Shown here one piece after another: positions 36,301-48,226 of a stretch of 64,000 nt of DNA (positions within the stretch are counted from its first letter, which is position 1; every line of letters begins with the position of its first letter). The position numbers were made by a program, and so were the translations under genes. The DNA is from Galbula dea (taxonomy: Eukaryota; Chordata; Aves; Piciformes; Galbulidae): NCBI GenBank assembly GCA_013399015.1, contig VWZX01000996.1, positions 1,559,052-1,623,051 of the forward strand, given 5' to 3'. The notes below the pieces were generated by a model that saw only the letters and a program-made list of their open reading frames with translations, did not search any database and had not been told where the DNA came from.

Positions 36301-39085
36301 CCCTTTTGAATGCTGATAACCCTATCTGTAAAGAACGGAGCTGGAGCTGTGTGGGGGCAGGTGTGCTGGGAGAGCTGGGTGTGGGAAATAACCTTCTCGT
36401 GTCTACGTGACAAAGGAAAGCAAGGAGGGGCGAGGAAAATTCTCTGCACTTAACAAAGGGTTGATAAGGGCTTGAGAAGAGCCAGCCATCACTCAGAAAC
36501 GACATTCCAGCTCCTGGCAAGTGTTTCCAGTCCCTGAGCTGCATGCACAGACCTGGCCTGGAATGTGCTCCCCCTAGGCAGTGGTGGGCTGCAAGCACAG
36601 TGGGCGCTCTCCAGCAGCTCCCCTCTGCTACCTTGTGTCAGGACAAGTTTCCTTCATGCCTTGGTTTCCTCCAAGTGAGCTCCTGGCAACACTAACTGAA
36701 GAACCTCCCCTGCACAGAGTAGTCAGTAACAACACTGAGCATCACCCCTTGGAAAACACCCTTCAAACAGGTGAGTGATACAGAAGGGACCTGCAGTGAG
36801 AGTTTAGATCCAAGATAATTCAGGTGAAGCTGCTTCAAAAGCCACAGGCTGCTTTCCCTTGTCACTAGGGCTCCTCTCACCAAGCCAGGGCTGACCACAC
36901 CACTCCCTACTGCCAGGGTGTGAAGGTTTGGCAGCAGAGAACAGAAAACACCTCTCTGCAGTCACCTTTTCCTGCCCTCCTCTCTCTCTTACCTTGCTAC
37001 CTGTCCCCAGGAAAAGGTTAAAACCAAGTTCTTCAATTGCACAGAGCGAAACAAGCCCAGAAAAAGCTGTGAGTGGGAGCCAGGAGCAGCAGCACCCTGG
37101 AAGGGTGACCAGCAACCAAGAGCAAATCCACATCAGCAGTGAAGCTTGGCCAGGTCCAGCTGCTCCTGCCATTGCCACAGCCCCCAGCCCTCCTGGGGAC
37201 CACACCAGGAACCCCCACAGTTCACCTCCACCCAGGACACCCTAAATGGCACATATGCAGATTTTCTTTTACCAAAAGTCCAAGGTACATCCAAAGCACT
37301 CAGTATTTCAGTCCTTTCATTATCAGCTGCTTGCTTTCACACACAACCCCCAAACACCCCTGCAATCCTCATTACATGACACACCAAGGCAAGTGCAGTG
37401 CTGTGTAGCCACCAGGCTACCTCTGGCCCTGCATCTCCCCTTGCCAACAGAGCAAAAAGCACGAGACCTTCCCAGCACACCTGTGGACAGTGAACAAAGG
37501 TTGACAAAAGTTATTGCTTTACTGCGGGATCCTAATGCTGGTAATTAACAACATGATCTGAAAACAGCCTCTCTGCCTCCCAGACAAGATCACAGCTGAG
37601 GTCAGGTTAGTTAGTTCTCTTATTATTGTTTTTGGTTTTTTTAAACTCCAAGCTAGGGAATGAAATGGCTGCCCCATAATCATGACCCAAGTTCAAAGCA
37701 AAGAGAGGCAGGAAAAGGCAGCGACTGTACTGATGTTATCTGACCAAGTGTGGGCTGAGTGCTTCTTATCAGAGGGAAAGTTGAGACTGAAGAAGAAAGG
37801 CAGAAAAGAAGAAAGAACTTTACAAAGCAAAAGCAAAGCCAGAGAGCCCCACTGCCACACTACCTATGCCACTGAGTTAAATCATCTTTATTTTAAAGCT
37901 GCTATAGGGGAAAGAAAACTGAAGTAATTCTGTCTGGTTATGGCAGAAGGGTCTGGGAGGGGCGACCACGGCATTGTGCCCATGCCAGCCAGACCACAGA
38001 GCAGCCCCTGCTCTGCAGAGGAGGCTCAGACCCTGCCAACTCTGCTCTACCCCAGCACCGAAGGCAGAGGCTGCTCCAGGAGGACAGGAAGGTCCTGCAG
38101 CATGTCCCCATCCCACAGGAGCACTAGTACTCTATGATGAAGATGCCAGCAGCAGACCAAAGCTAGAGCACACTTTATACCTCTTGTGTAATGTCAGTGG
38201 CATTGAATTTGCCTCTGCCAAGGCTCAGGCTGCTAGTTAATGTGGTTTCTCCTCAGACTATATTCACTTAAAAGGGAGAACAAAGCTCTTGGAAAACTGA
38301 AAGCAGAAACCACAGCAGCAAGGACCCTTATTTCTCTTCAGAAAACTACATTTAGTTGCAAACCTCCCTGTGCCTGAGCAGCCCCCCTTAGACCTGGGAT
38401 GGTTACACCCCAGTGACAGGCTCAGCTCAGCCCCTGCATCCCTCCTCTGCTCACAGGAGTAGGTGGAGATGACAAAACACGTTCTGCCTCAGCCAAGCAT
38501 TTTCAGAGCTGTTTGGAGGGAGTATGTGCTGCTGGGCCTCTGCTGCCCAGCACCCTGCTGGCTGCTTCGGGGCGCAGAGCAGCGATGCCCTAGGGAGCAC
38601 AGGACCTGTGCCGCACATCCTGCTGCATGTCACCCCCCCAGCAGCCCCTGGGTGCTCCCTAGAGCCTCACACATTGCAAGCAACCAGACCCAGACTGCAT
38701 CTCCACAGGCACCCACGTAGGGTGTCAGCAAGAATAAGAAAATGATGTTTAACCACCTGCAGTAGGCTGCCTCTGATGTTCTCCCAGTGAAACCTGATGC
38801 TGCTCCACAAAGACACACCTCTTCCAGGGTGTTGTGCAAAATTCTGCATTTTAACGGACAGGAAATATGAAAAGAGCCAGGCAGAACCCAAACAGCCTCA
38901 GTGGTCAGGCTGAGCTTTGCCAGTTCCAGCAGGGAGCAAACCCAAATGTTTGCTTCTCTCCTTCGTCCACCCCTGATTTTCCTGTGCTCTGGAAGTTGCA
39001 GTTCCTTTGCCAACAGGTTTTTAAGGATTTGGCATCGCTGCTTCCCTCTGGAGCACCTCTGCAGAGGGATTTTTTTTCCTCCCTT
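33400..39085. other. Intergenic DNA between G0S2 and HSD11B1
   Basis: 5.7 kb with no convincing gene. It contains the second AATAAA at 33777, one plus-strand CR1 end at 33905-34035, and an exon-like minus-strand frame at 34658-34916 discussed in the findings. An untranslated first exon and promoter for the first HSD11B1 copy must lie here or a little downstream, because the coding exon is preceded by a splice acceptor; I could not place it. Confidence 0.6.
33905..34035 (+). repeat. CR1 LINE 3' end, plus orientation
   Basis: CCAGGCTGGAGGGGGCTCTG, then GGCAACCTGACCTAGTGG, AAGGTCCCTTCCAACTCTGA and the typical terminal ATTCTATGATTCTAT. This is the one copy in forward orientation and the only one with a clear terminal repeat. 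Confidence 0.92.
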
Positions 39086-39120
39086 CTCTTTCATACTTTC
39101 TTTCCTGGCTCCACAGCAGG

Positions 39121-42100
39121 ATGGGAAGGTTGCAAAAGATTCTCATTCCCTTTTTGGGATTGGTTTTGGCCTTCTGGTTTCATTCTGCGAGGGAGAATTT
39201 CAAACCGGGTAAGTATTAAAAGTGAATCTGTCTGTAAGGAAAGAGCTTAAAAGCCACATCTGAGTGTTGTGCATAGAGACTGTACAGAGCTTGCATCAAA
39301 CTCTGTCTGAGCCTCTGTGGTGGCTGATACTGGAAAGTTGCTTTAGCAAAGATCTGAAATCAAACTGAACAAGTAATCTGCAGAAAGGCTTCCCAAGGGA
39401 GCAGGTGAGGCAGGAAGGGCTGAGAGGGACAGGCTTCTCAATACTTGTAAACATGGCTTTTAAATGTTGGATTTCAGTTTCAAAGCATGCACTTAGTGGG
39501 TGATTTGTGTTACAAAATAGTCAAGGTGTTTATAAGTTGTGTCCTGACTTGTGGAAAAAGCTGCTGAAAGAGTTGAGTGTCACTGCCTTCAGGAGGAGCT
39601 GCAGCTGCTCCTCAGCACAGCTTCTTCCAGCAGAAGGAAGATGGTGCTGGATGCTTTGCACTTGCAGCTTCACATCCCTTCCAGGCAACTGCTTACTCTG
39701 AAGGACATGAGAGGGTTTTTTCCAAAGCGTTTGGATAAATTGAACCCCTGTGCCTTGGTCCCCAGAGATGCTGAGAGGGAAGAGGGTGATCGTCACCGGA
39801 GCGAGCACTGGCATCGGGGAGCAGATGGCATATCACCTGGCGAGGATGGGATCTCACATCCTGATCACAGCACGGACAGAGGCTAAGCTGCAGAAAGTAA
39901 ATGGCAAGCTGAGCACTCACACATGTATGTTGGTGCACATACACATACATGAAGGCCAATCTCATGTCACAGGTCCATACGTGACTAAATGCACATGTAC
40001 TTGCTATGGCACAAGTACCAGATGGGCACAGTTACGTCGGTACTTGTGCTGTCTGGGGCTCCTGTGCGCACCGAAATCCCCCTCCTGCAGATACATCCAC
40101 TCTGCAGAGCACAGGATGGGATTGGAAGGTGCTTAGCTATGCACACACATCAGCACACACCCCCTCATTCCACTGCAGTGATATACAGCAACTCCTGCTT
40201 ACCCTATAGACATGCAATCCCAGCACAAACTGCATCGATAAAGAGCCTTGGGTCATGCATTCACCAAAACAATCATTTTCCAAGCTCCCTTGGAAACTTA
40301 AAAGGCTCTGAACACTCCTGAAACTCCAAACTGCTGTTTCAATGTGGGGACACATCACAAGGAGCACAGACACCCTCTTTTGCTACCTCACAAGGCTTCC
40401 CAGGGCAGGGAAGGAGGTTGGTGACCTACAGTGTTGGTGTGGCAGGTGGTGGAGCGATGCCTGGAGCTGGGGGCAGCCTCTGCACGGTACATCAGCGGCA
40501 CCATGGAGGACATGGCCTTTGCAGAGCAAGTGGTGAAGGAGGCTGAGACCTTGCTGGGTATGTCTACAAACAACAGAATATTGCATCTTGCCTTGCCCGT
40601 GCTGCTTTTTGCACAGAGAGGTGGAGATGTTTTTCCCAGATCCTGCCCTTTGTGGTCCTACTCCCCCACCCAGCTTCATCACTCCAGCTCAAACTGAACT
40701 GCACTCTCCATTTCAGCTCTGTGCCCTCCTGGCATCCTGTTCCACTATCATAATCCTGGATTTCATCACCCCCAGCTACTGTGGTCTGAAACTATCCATC
40801 AGGCCCATGGCTATTGCGGTCATGGGTCATGGCTGCAGAGAAGCAGTATTTCAGCTTTGTGGGGAGCTCTCCCTCCCCTGCCCCAGACCCACAGACAGCT
40901 CAAGGGTGATCTCCTTGTGCCATGGCATTTGAGTTTTGAAACAGGGGAAAAAAAAAATCACAACAAGGTTTTTCCTGGCAGCCCCCATCCAGACTGTGTC
41001 CCTATTCCAGAGATGACAGGACACAGCTCTGACCCAAAACCCTGATCTCTTTTGATGCCTTTTTCCTGCTCTGTTTTGCTGGGTGCAGCCCTCTCCCACC
41101 CAGCACTAACACCTGCTCCCCTGCTTGCAGGAGGCCTGGACATGCTGATTCTCAATCATGTGGGCAGTTCGTACTTTGGTTATTTCAATGGGGACATTGG
41201 GCACCTACGAAAGCTCCTGGAGATCAACTTCCTCAGCTACGTGGCCATGACTGTGTCTGCCCTGCCCATGCTGAAGGAGAGCAAGGGCAGCATCATAGTG
41301 GTCTCATCCATGGCAGGTGAGTGGGGAGCGAGGGATGTGGCATGGCACTCAGTCAAGAGACACCATGGGCCAATTGTCAGAAGCAGCATGGAGAAACACC
41401 AGGCATCCCACAGGAGCCATAACTACTTAATGCACTCCAAAACCCACTCAAAAACCCAAATTCCGGGTTTTTTGCTTGCATTTTCTCAATGGAATTTGTT
41501 ATCTGAAGCAATCCAATCACCCCAGCTTGCTCTTTGGCCAGCCCTGTAATTAAACTCCACACACAGTCAGGCTCATTAGAGCAGCAGAGCTCACATACCC
41601 CTAGTTTTATGGGGAAAAGTGGAAATGCAGTCATTTCTCACTGCATTGGTCTCTGACTGTTCATCTTGGTCTGACAGGTCAAGTTCCAGCTAATATTTGT
41701 AGAGTGAGTTGTTGACTGACTCTATTCACAAAAACACGACTCTAATAAATTACTGTGAAGTCAGGAAATGAAATTACTAACAGATGTCCCCACCCACAGA
41801 CAGTATCTTGGTTAGTCTTCTGGTGATCAGCTTAGCTCTGTATCCAGAGACATGAGCCTAAACTTTGCTCCATCTCTCCCCTCAGAGAGTTTCACAGTTA
41901 CTGGGGATTGCTCATAGCCTCAGCAGAAACATGAACCGTGGGTCTGGCCTTAGAAGAGCTGGAAGCTGACAGGAATATTGTAATGCTACTGTTCAGGTGC
42001 CAGGGTGACGTTTCACTAACAGTAAACTCCACTCCCTTTGGGTAAAATACTTTATTTGATGAAGGGAAAACAGAGGTTTAGTCAGCAGCTTTCTATGCTA

Positions 42101-43259
42101 TAACACAACTTTACTCTGTGCCCAGGTAAAGTCGGGTTTCCCTTTACGGTCGCCTACTCTGCAACCAAGTTTGCCTTGGATGGATTTTTCAGCTCCCTGA
42201 GGCAGGAATTCACCATTCAGGGCATTAACGTTTCCATCACACTCTGCATCCTTGGCTTCATCGATACTGGTAAGATCAGTACTGTTCGATCCAGCTGACC
42301 AGGAGCTGAGCATCGCCTTCTTAGCTCCTCCTTGTCCTGCCCCTCAACTCCCTCTGCCACTGACTCTCCCTCTCACCTCTGCTGATGCTTTCCCCTCCAG
42401 CCTGGCTGTGGCACAAGTGCATGCAAACATGCTCTGGCCCGGGAGAATCTGACCTCCCTTCCACCAAAAAAATCTCAATCTCACTTCTCCATGCTACATA
42501 AAACCGGACACCACCACATACAGACTGGCACAGACTAGCACTTAGTTAATACCAGTGGGTGTCCCAGCCACCCATTTACCATTAGTAGTGATGCACAAGA
42601 TATGGGAATGCACGTGCATAATGAGGGCAGCTGAGGAGTTCTGCATGCACTGGGCAGTCAAGACACATTTAGATTCATGAATTTACTCCTTTTGACATAC
42701 GTACTGATACACCTGATCCTAACATTTTGCAAGCCCCAGTCTTTCCGTTTTATATTAACAAGACACTGTCAGCCCCTCGGTTTGTTTCTGTGCTGGCTCC
42801 CCAACACCTTGGGTCGCTCCACTCAGGGCTAGGGCTTGGTATCCCCCAGACCCTTTTCGGGGTTCAGCTTCCCTCTAGGACTTCCCTGGGGTCTGGCTCC
42901 CCATCAGGGCTCAGCTCCCCTCCCGGACCTCCCTCGGGCTGGGACTCCCCTCGGCTCGGTTCCCCCTAGACTCCCTGGGGCTGGGGCCTTTGCTGGGGGC
43001 TCCCCGCCCCGCAGCTGACCCCGTCCCGCTACCGGCAGAGAGCGCGGTGCGGGCGGTGGGGGAGCGGCTGCTCCTGCAGCCTGCGCCGCGGGAGGAGTGC
43101 GCGCTGGTGATCCTGCGGGCAGCGGCGCTGCGCCGCCGAGAGCTCTACTACCCCTACGCCTGGACGCGGCTGCCGCTGCTGCTACGGGACTGGGCCGCGG
43201 AGCTGTTGGACTACCTAGTGCGGAGCCGATACCGCCTGGACGGCCCCGAGGGGGACTAG
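39121..43259 (+). CDS. HSD11B1: 11-beta-hydroxysteroid dehydrogenase type 1, upstream tandem copy
   Basis: NADPH-dependent ER-luminal reductase that in mammals regenerates active glucocorticoid from 11-keto steroid. Six coding exons, 39121-39208, 39766-39896, 40446-40557, 41131-41316, 42126-42269 and 43039-43259, give 293 residues (human 292). Residues 5-22 form the N-terminal membrane anchor (QKILIPFLGLVLAFWFHS). The cofactor loop GASTGIG sits at 41-47, R66 in TAR is kept, NH is at 119-120, and the catalytic Ser170, Tyr183 and Lys187 (YSATK) are all present. Of the three human glycosylation sites only the NVS near 207 remains. An acceptor (CTCCACAG) four bases before the ATG implies an upstream untranslated exon. 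The last exon is strikingly GC-rich and Arg-rich and differs most from the second copy. Confidence 0.95.
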
Positions 43260-43480
43260 CGCTTCGGTCACCCCTGACCCCGCCCGTCCGCTTTCACTAA
43301 GGAGTCGGTAACGGCGGCTGCCGGCTCGGGAGGGTTGGCCGAGCCAACACCCTCCTCTGCCGGCGGGGACACGCCTGGCAGCCTAAGCCGCAGCGCCGCG
43401 GCGTGCTTCGGCGGGACAAGCCTCTCTCCCCGCTCCTTGTCCCCGGGCGCACCGAACTCCTTTCTGAACCCTCTGCTTGC
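42960..43480. promoter_or_regulatory. CpG-rich island over the last exon of HSD11B1 copy 1
   Basis: From about 42960 CpG and GC content jump, with GCGCGGTGCGGGCGGTGGGG and GGCCGCGGAGC motifs, continuing past the stop codon to about 43480. No other HSD11B1 exon in either copy looks like this. It lies 1.2 kb upstream of the second copy's start codon, so it could be an unrecognised promoter or a product of GC-biased gene conversion. Confidence 0.55.
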
Positions 43481-43615
43481 GCTTTTAACAGTTCATTGGT
43501 TCATTTTTAAATAGACGGCATTGCCTCTAGGAGGGAGGTTGGAATGGCCACAGAGTGCAGTGCAAGGTGGACAGGAAGGAATTGGCTTCCCTAGAGAGGC
43601 AATATGAGCAAATTA

Positions 43616-43621
43616 AATAAA
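43616..43621 (+). terminator. Polyadenylation signal of HSD11B1 copy 1
   Basis: AATAAA 357 bases after the stop, followed by a T-rich downstream element (TTCTGTTGGGTTTTTTTT) near 43656. Confidence 0.75.
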
Positions 43622-43757
43622 ATGTACTACCCCTACCCTAACAGTTTTGTGTGTTCTGTTGGGTTTTTTTTCCCTCTCTTTTTCCCCCCTTTTTGTTCAA
43701 CACCAAATGCTGCTGCAAACAGGCACAAGTCCACTGACTTGCTTTTCGCAGGGAAGT

Positions 43758-44095
43758 TGAATCATAGTATCATTAAGGTCAGAAAAGGCCTCTAAGACCA
43801 TTGAGTCCAACTGGTAACCGAACACTGCCAAGTCACCACTAAACCATATCACTCGGCACCATATCTACACGGGTTTTTTTAACCCCTCCAAGGATGGCGA
43901 CTCCACCACTGCCCTTTGGCCTCAGCCAGGGCTTAACCACTCTCAGTGAAGAAGTTGTTCCTAACGTGCAACTTAAGCCACCCCTGGCACAACGTGAGGT
44001 TGTTTCCTCTTGTCCTATCACTTGTTACCTGGGAGAAGAGACCAACCCCTAAGTGGCTGCAAGCCTCCTCTCAGGGAGTTGCAGAGTGAGAAGGT
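43758..44095 (-). repeat. CR1 LINE fragment between the HSD11B1 copies
   Basis: Reverse-oriented CR1: AATCATAGTATCATTAAGGT, GAGTCCAACTGGTAACCGAA, CACCACTAAACCATATCACT, then GAAGAAGTTGTTCCTAACGT and TTACCTGGGAGAAGAGACCA. Same subfamily pattern as the copies at 8797 and 31391. Confidence 0.9.
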
Positions 44096-44697
44096 CCACC
44101 ACCTGTGATCTCACATAAGATAACTTAGAATCACTGATAAGTGTCTAAACTCACCAACCTCTGCCAGCCCTGCCTCTCCCCTTAGACACCCCATGAACCT
44201 GTGCCACGGTGATATTGCTGACCAGTAAATCTTTGTGGCAGCCAGCAAGGAAGGGAAGCCTTGCCTCTACTTCAGGTGTGGAATGGACAGATAGGGAAGG
44301 ATATCCATCCCATGGAGGTCTGCACTGAGGGGACAGGAGTGCCCCAAAGGCAGCCACCAAACAACATACCCATTGTTTTGCTGAGCTAAAAGCTTTCCAG
44401 TGCTTTTCCCTGAACACTCTCAAAAACCACACCTGAAACTCCTGGCAGGACAAGGGTGCAAAGGGACAGCCTAAAGTCCAAAACGAAGCTCTCCAGTAGG
44501 TTAATGTTTGCTAAATCACAGGAAGTGCAAAGAAAAAGGTCCAATAGATACCAAACTACTGCAAGATAAGAACCAGTTCAAAACTGCTATCGCTCCCAGC
44601 CTTGTTTGCAACCTACTGACACATCTACCTCCTCACAGTCAGAGCCACAGAGTCTGTCCTGCTCCTGCCTGTACTTTTGCTGGGTCTGTACTTTTTG

Positions 44698-47600
44698 ATG
44701 GGTCTGCTCCTGAAGATCTTCATCCCCTTGCTGGGAGTGGCACTGGCCTTTTATTTTTATTCAGCACCAGAAAATTTCAATGAAGGTAAGTCACCAGAAA
44801 AACATTCTTTGAACCCACAAGCAGGGAGGCTGCTGCTGAAGGGGCAGCTTGTGTCCATGCAGAAGAGTGTGGGCACATTTGAAGAGCCCTTGGAAGCTCA
44901 GCTGGAAAAGCCCAAGTGCAGGAGGGATGAGGGCTTGGAGGGGGGTCCAGGCAGCTCCCAGTGCCAAGGGTCAGAGCAGCCTGCACAACACAGGAAAGCT
45001 GACAGGATGCACAGTAAATGTCTGATCTCAGTACGTTGTTTATTTAGGAAAGAAGGTTTTACGATTTAAACAATTAATCCTTTTATTAATCAACTCTGAC
45101 CACTCCCAAAATCTGCTCCCAGACCAAGCTGGATGCAGAGCTCAAGCCTCACACGTGCTCCTCCCCAACCCAGGATTAATCACCAGACTCCAGCTGGGGG
45201 ACACTCCAGCAGGGTGATGCTGCTGCTGCTGCCTGCAGCTCTCCACACCCAAAGGCGAGGGGTGGCTGGGGCAGAGAGGAGCTCCAGTGCCCAGGCATGG
45301 AGGGAGAGTGTGGTCTGTGCCAGCTCTGAGCCCTGTGCCCTCCTCTCCAGAGATGTTCCGGGGGAAACGGGTGATCGTGACGGGAGCCAGCAGTGGCATC
45401 GGGGAGCAGATGGCTTATCACCTGGCACGGATGGAAGCTCACCTACTGCTCACGGCGCGGACAGAGGCCAAGCTGCAGAAAGTAAATGGCAAGCAGAGCA
45501 TGCTGGGATGCTGAAACACATTTCCAACCTCCCACCCCACAGGCAGGCAGAATGCAGATATTCACCCCAGCTTGGGTCCACATGGATGTCAGATACCTTA
45601 CAGACCCATCCCACCATTTCCCCAGGATGAGCCTGTGCTAGTACATGCCCACCACCACCACAAACTGCTTGGCATTTCTTTCTCCACAGACTCCAGCTGT
45701 GAATTCTGATCACCACCACCAAGGACAACACTAGTCTACCTAAGTCCTGGTCTGATCAACCCTTGCCCTGAACCTGAAAAATTTTTGTTCCCTCTGCTTC
45801 ATTTCGATTCTGTTATATAATTGTATCCCTATTGATAAACACCAAATATTTGGCTCAGGCATGGCATTGTTTAAGTCCACAGCCAGAAACATTTCCCTGA
45901 GCAGCACATCTCCTCCCATGAAAGGAAAAGGGTTTCCAGTGGGACAGGGAAATGCACTGGCCATTTGCCCCAAGACAGTGACAGGCTTCATGGGACCAGG
46001 GGCTCCAGGGAAGGGCTCGACTGCCAACCCCATTCTCGCTGTTGCTGCAGGTTGTGGAGCGGTGCCTTGAGCTGGGTGCTGCGTCTGCTCGCTACGTGAG
46101 TGGCTCCATGGAGGACACCACCCTTCCCGAGGTGGTGGTGAAGGAGGCTGAGAACACCTGGGGTAGGTGGTGGGGAGCTGCCCCTCTTCACCCCCCAACA
46201 CAAGCCACACTGCATTTTGGGGTCACCCCAGCCTTCAAGGAGCTGTTTTGTTTGAGATGCCAGGTACCAAGAGCAAACATTCTCTGCTTCCAGGTGGCCT
46301 GGACATGCTCATCCTAAATCACATTGGTTCCAGCTACTTCAACTACTTCAATGGGGACGTTGGGCACGTACGAAAGCTCCTAGAAACCAACTTCCTCAGC
46401 TACGTGGCAATGACTGTGTCTGCCCTGCCCATGCTGAAGGAGAGTGAGGGCAGCATCGTAGTGGTCTCATCCATGGCAGGTGAGCACACAAGGGATAAGT
46501 CTCCCTGCCCACATCCCTTCCTCTGCCTACACAGGACCCCTGCTGTGGCTTTTCTCCAAAAGACAGAATAAGGACCACGAGGCAGAGAGCCACCCTGCTG
46601 GAAGTCAGGGGCAGCATAGGATTTATAATCTGGATGCACAATTCAAGTCCTCAGGGGGATTTATACTCTGTGCTTGTCCTCCTGGTCTCTTTGCACTCAC
46701 TAAACACCTTCCTGCACTGCAGTCAATGGTTCATCACTGCAGGTTAATTGATGTGCGTGGCCACCTACTACACATGCATTTGCCACACACAAGTATATAT
46801 GGAGGATACCAGGACAGTATCACCCACACCTGAAGGTATTTCATGCCACTGTAAGCCATATGTTCCATTTCAAATGTTCCTGCATTCGTTTATTTCTCTC
46901 AAGCACCCATAACCAATTACTCATCCTAAGTCATCATGTTGTAGGCACCTGAAGGACAAGAGGAAGGGAGAGCTATGCAGCCTGGTGCCTGTTACATGAG
47001 CCCTGACGCTGTCTCTCTGCTCCAGGTAAAGCTAGTGGCCCATTTATTGCTCCCTATTCTGCAACTAAGTTTGCCCTAGATGGATTCTTCAGCTCCTTGC
47101 GAAATGAATTCATCATGGACAAGGTCAATGTCTCTATCACACTCTGCATCCTGGGCTACATCAACACAGGTAAGCTCAGTATCACTGGAGCCCTGTAACT
47201 CAGTGCATTTTCAGACAGAGCCAAGCTAAGCCCATCACCCACCCTCAGCTCAGGCTGCTGCTGCTGGACCCTCTGCTTGCTTTGAAAATGGGACCACAGC
47301 TCTTAAAGCATGGTCCAAGCCCCTTGACCCTGCCATCCTGGCAGTAAACCCAAGGGAGCTGGGGATTCTGTCCTGTGGTCACTCAGCAGGTTGAAAGGAA
47401 TGGGAAGAATATTGCTGTAATTGTTTAACTATTCTAAGCCTTGTTAAGTAGATCTGATCCCCAGAGCCTGTTGGTTTGCCAGAGGAAGCTACAGACACCC
47501 CGACTGAGCCTATGGTGCCTGTGGCAGCCTCTCCACCCAACGCTGCTCCCTCTTCCCACCCCTCCAGAGAGCGCTGTGCGAGCTGTCTCGCACGTCATCC

Positions 47601-47788
47601 GGGACACGCCAGCTCCGAAGGAGGAGTGTGCCCTGGAGATCCTCAGAGGTGGAGCACTGCGCCAGCGAGAGGTGCATTACCCACGCCGGCTGATCAGCAG
47701 CGTGATCCTTCTCCGAGCCATAGCCCCCGACTTCCTCGACTCCCTCATCAGGGGCAGCTATCACGTGGAAAACATGACAAGAACATAG
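44698..47788 (+). CDS. HSD11B1: 11-beta-hydroxysteroid dehydrogenase type 1, downstream tandem copy
   Basis: Second complete copy, with six coding exons of exactly the same lengths as copy 1: 44698-44785, 45351-45481, 46051-46162, 46294-46479, 47026-47169, 47568-47788; 293 residues. It has an N-terminal anchor (KIFIPLLGVALAFYFYS), GASSGIG at 41-47, NH at 119-120, Ser170, Tyr183 and Lys187 (YSATK), and NVS near 207, so it should be active. Its C-terminal exon (KEECALEILRGGALRQ) is closer to the mammalian enzyme than that of copy 1. In the pocket loop, residue 177 is Gly where copy 1 has Phe and human has Tyr. Start chosen because it gives the same 88-base first exon; an acceptor ending near 44637 suggests an untranslated exon upstream. 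Confidence 0.95.
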
Positions 47789-48220
47789 CCCCCAGGGTGG
47801 CAAGAGCACCAGGACACTGTGGGCCAGGCATGAGGGATTTGGGCGTTCATCTGGCTACGTGGGTGCCCTTTTCCATGCCGTCACCCATGCTGAGGGACCC
47901 TGGCAACCCGAGACAGGATGCACCAGGAGCCTGTAACACACAGCATGAGAATGTCCTTTTTAGTAATGAACTTCTGCAACTGGCTTTTTCTGACCAAGAG
48001 GGACTTCAGAGAGGCTCCTGCTCACCAGCAGGTTTCCAGCACTCGACCTCCAGAAATCATTTCCCCACTGAGCACCAAAGGCCATGGTGCTGAGCACTGC
48101 AGGGAACCAGTTGAGCCGTGGCCCACAGCCAGGCTATGGGCCAAGCATCACACCACCCAAAGAGGGTCTTTGAACCAGGGAATTTTGTCATGTATCCCCT
48201 TCCAGGCTGGTTTTTGTGAA

Positions 48221-48226
48221 AATAAA
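48221..48226 (+). terminator. Polyadenylation signal of HSD11B1 copy 2
   Basis: AATAAA 433 bases after the stop, with a GT-rich stretch (CCTTGTGTTGCTTT) immediately after. Confidence 0.75.

Noticed and set aside
41317..41549. Open frame continuing past HSD11B1 copy 1 exon 4 into the intron
   Set aside because: A clear GTGAGT donor ends the exon, and the next exon at 42126 restores the family sequence.
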